The notes below the pieces were generated by a model. That model saw only the letters and a list, made by a program, of their open reading frames with translations, made no database searches and had not been told where the DNA came from. DNA of 7,538 nucleotides from Frankiaceae bacterium (lineage in GTDB: Bacteria; Actinomycetota; Actinomycetes; JAVEEJ01). Numbering within the stretch: the first letter of the stretch is position 1; every line of letters begins with the position of its first letter. The stretch is taken from contig JAVEEJ010000240.1 of the NCBI GenBank assembly GCA_030840515.1, forward strand, positions 1 through 7,538, in the 5' to 3' direction. This document shows, piece after piece, positions 5,898 through 7,538 of the stretch. The translations under genes and the position numbers were made by a program.

Positions 5898-7538
5898 ATG
5901 GCAGACCGCCCGCTGAGGATCGGCAACTGCTCCGGCTTCCTCGGCGACCGGCTCGGCGCGATGCGAGAGATGCTCGACGGCGGTCCACTCGACGTCCTCA
6001 CCGGGGACTACCTCGCCGAGCTCACGATGCTCATCCTCTTCCGGTCTCGGGCGAAGGATCCCGCCAAGGGCTACGCCACGACGTTCCTGCGTCAGCTCGA
6101 GGACTGCCTCGGCTTGGCGCTGGACTCCGGAGTGCGCATCGTCGCCAACGCCGGAGGGCTCAACCCACAGGGGTGCGCGGAGGCGGTGCGGGCCCTCGCC
6201 GAACGGCTCGGTCTCCAGCCGGCCGTGGCGCACGTGGAGGGTGATGACCTGCTCCCGAACCTGAGCGAGTTGGAGCTGCATCACATCGACACCGGCGACC
6301 CGCTCGCAGCGCAGGCCCTGACCGCGAACGCCTACCTGGGGGCGTTCGGCATCGCCGAAGGGCTGCGCGCAGGGACGGACGTCGTGGTCACCGGGCGCGT
6401 CACCGACGCCTCCCTCGTCGTCGGCCCTGCCGCGTGGTGGCACGACTGGAAGCGGGACGAGTACGACGCCCTGGCCGGGGCGGTCGTCGCGGGTCACGTC
6501 CTCGAGTGCGGAGCCCAGGCGACCGGGGGCAACTACTCCTTCATGTCGGAGGTGCCCGGCATCGAGCACATCGGCTTCCCGATCGCCGAGGTCGCCGCCG
6601 ACGGCTCCTGCGTCATCACCAAGCACGAGTCACACGGCGGTCTCGTCTCAGTGGGCACGATCACTGCCCAGCTGCTCTACGAGATCGGTGCTCCCGCCTA
6701 CCTCGGCCCGGACGTGACCGCGGACTTCTCCACGATCACCCTCGAGCAGCTGGGAGCGAACCGGGTGCGGGTCAGCGGTACCCGAGGGCTGCCGCCGCCC
6801 CCGACGACGAAGGTGTGCGTGAACACGATCGGCGGGCTGCGCAACAGCGTCACGTTCCTGCTGACCGGACTGGACATCGACGCGAAGGCCGATCTGCTGC
6901 AGCGCCAGCTGCAGTCCACTCTGGACCTCGCCGCGTCCTATGACGTCCGGCTCGAGCGGACCACTGCGACGGACCCCGCAACGAACGCCGAAGCCGTGTC
7001 CCGCCTCACCTTCACCGTCAAGGGCACGGACCCTGCGGTCCTCGGCCGGGCCTTCTCCAGCGCGTGCGTGGAGGTCGCCCTGGCCTCCTATCCGGGCTGC
7101 ACCCTGACTGCGCCGCCCGGTGACGCGAGCCCCTACGGCGTCTACTGGCCGGGCGTCGTCGACAGCGACCTCGTGCACCAGGTCGTCGTACTCGCCGATG
7201 GATCTCGTCTCGACATCCCCGCAGCCCCGCAGACCGCCACCCCCCCTTCCGTCGATGTGGGCATCGACACTCTTGCTGGGGGTGGATCCCCACATCGACG
7301 GGTGAGGCGGGTGCCGCTGGGGGTCGCATTCGGAGCGCGCAGCGGCGACAAAGGCGGGGACGCCAACCTCGCAGTCTGGGGTCGCAGCGACGCCGGCTAC
7401 CGGTGGCTGCGCGATGAGCTGACGGTCGAGCGGATCAAGCAGCTGCTGCCGGAGTGCGCTCCGCTGCAGGTGCAGCGGCACCTGCTGCCCAACCTGCGTG
7501 CGGTCAACTTCGTGCTGCGCGGCTTCCTCGGCGAGGGA
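5898..7538 (+). CDS. Acyclic terpene utilization AtuA-family protein (3' end missing)
   Basis: The frame starts at the ATG at 5898 and runs open for 547 codons to the last base, so the stop codon lies outside the window. The N terminus RPLRIGNCSGFLGDRLGAM, then LDVLTGDYLAELTM (31-44), ANAGGLNPQGC (83-93), VVTGRVTDASLVVGPAAWW (163-181), ECGAQATGGNY (203-213) and PIAEV with TKHESHGGLV (241-250), identify the AtuA/DUF1446 domain, about residues 5-440. A linker follows, then a C-terminal domain (about 472-547) with GARSGDKGGDANLAVW, the AtuA-like ferredoxin-fold domain. AtuA is required for acyclic terpene (citronellol/geraniol) use in Pseudomonas, but its reaction is not known. In actinobacteria such genes commonly precede acyl-CoA carboxylase and beta-oxidation genes, so a branched acyl-CoA catabolic cluster probably continues to the right (inference). 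Only a few residues should be missing. Odd: the linker contains a 53-base palindrome (residues about 451-468). Confidence 0.93.
   Translation, partial: MADRPLRIGNCSGFLGDRLGAMREMLDGGPLDVLTGDYLAELTMLILFRSRAKDPAKGYATTFLRQLEDCLGLALDSGVRIVANAGGLNPQGCAEAVRALAERLGLQPAVAHVEGDDLLPNLSELELHHIDTGDPLAAQALTANAYLGAFGIAEGLRAGTDVVVTGRVTDASLVVGPAAWWHDWKRDEYDALAGAVVAGHVLECGAQATGGNYSFMSEVPGIEHIGFPIAEVAADGSCVITKHESHGGLVSVGTITAQLLYEIGAPAYLGPDVTADFSTITLEQLGANRVRVSGTRGLPPPPTTKVCVNTIGGLRNSVTFLLTGLDIDAKADLLQRQLQSTLDLAASYDVRLERTTATDPATNAEAVSRLTFTVKGTDPAVLGRAFSSACVEVALASYPGCTLTAPPGDASPYGVYWPGVVDSDLVHQVVVLADGSRLDIPAAPQTATPPSVDVGIDTLAGGGSPHRRVRRVPLGVAFGARSGDKGGDANLAVWGRSDAGYRWLRDELTVERIKQLLPECAPLQVQRHLLPNLRAVNFVLRGFLGEG
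7249..7301. repeat. 53-base imperfect palindrome inside the AtuA-family coding sequence
   Basis: The perfect 13-bp arms CCGTCGATGTGGG (7249-7261) and CCCACATCGACGG (7289-7301) enclose 27 bases. Pairing continues inward after a C·C mismatch: 7263-7265 with 7285-7287, 7267-7268 with 7282-7283, then scattered pairs to a TTGCT loop. The arm core GTCGATG (7251-7257) can instead pair with an inner CATCGAC (7262-7268) across a TGGG tetraloop, so two structures compete. A further TGGGG/CCCCA pair (7277-7281, 7288-7292) lies in the right half. The segment is translated in frame as a Gly/Ser-rich linker. It resembles an intragenic palindromic repeat element; whether copies exist elsewhere is unknown. 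Confidence 0.75.

Noticed and set aside
7120..7305. Short + strand frame covering the palindrome, ending in GVDPHIDG
   Set aside because: It is out of frame with the AtuA-family gene and its only striking feature is the palindrome itself; there is no start context or homology to support a separate protein.
1..7538. CRISPR array, tRNA/rRNA, IS element or prophage genes
   Set aside because: No regularly spaced repeats, cloverleaf sequences, transposase or integrase motifs or flanking duplications were found.

Overview
The window is high-GC DNA with strongly G/C-ending codons, frequent GTG starts, weak or absent Shine-Dalgarno sequences and two apparent leaderless-type promoters. Together these point to an actinomycete (Actinomycetota). 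The closest relatives cannot be fixed from the sequence alone. All five genes read on the + strand, and there are no tRNA, rRNA, CRISPR, transposase or phage genes.

Layout: (1) 2-1216 is the 3' part of korA (fused gamma/alpha subunit of 2-oxoglutarate:ferredoxin oxidoreductase). It overlaps (2) korB at 1209-2258, the TPP/Fe-S beta subunit. korB in turn overlaps (3) a small GNAT acetyltransferase at 2255-2677, so the three look like one translationally coupled operon that ends at a GC-rich hairpin at 2692-2715. (4) After a 136-base gap, 2814-4895 encodes a two-TM, 693-residue c-di-GMP protein. It has intact GGDEF and EAL domains, a canonical RxxD inhibitory site and an extracytoplasmic helical sensor. 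(5) After 85 bases, 4981-5886 encodes a RarD-like EamA permease with a TANNNT box six bases before its GTG. (6) From 5898 to the window end runs an AtuA-family protein. It is open to the last base, lacks its stop codon, and carries a TANNNT box that overlaps the rarD stop codon.

Functionally the window is a set of adjacent housekeeping and accessory units: reductive/ferredoxin-linked 2-oxoacid metabolism (KorAB), second-messenger signalling, an exporter-type permease, and the probable first gene of an acyclic terpene/branched acyl-CoA catabolic cluster lying beyond the right edge.

The least ordinary signal is a 53-base near-palindrome (7249-7301; 13-bp perfect outer arms, a third copy of the arm core inside) within the AtuA coding sequence. 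It falls exactly in the linker between the main domain and the C-terminal ferredoxin-fold-like domain. It looks like an in-frame palindromic insertion element or a switchable RNA structure. No clearly new multi-gene system is visible.
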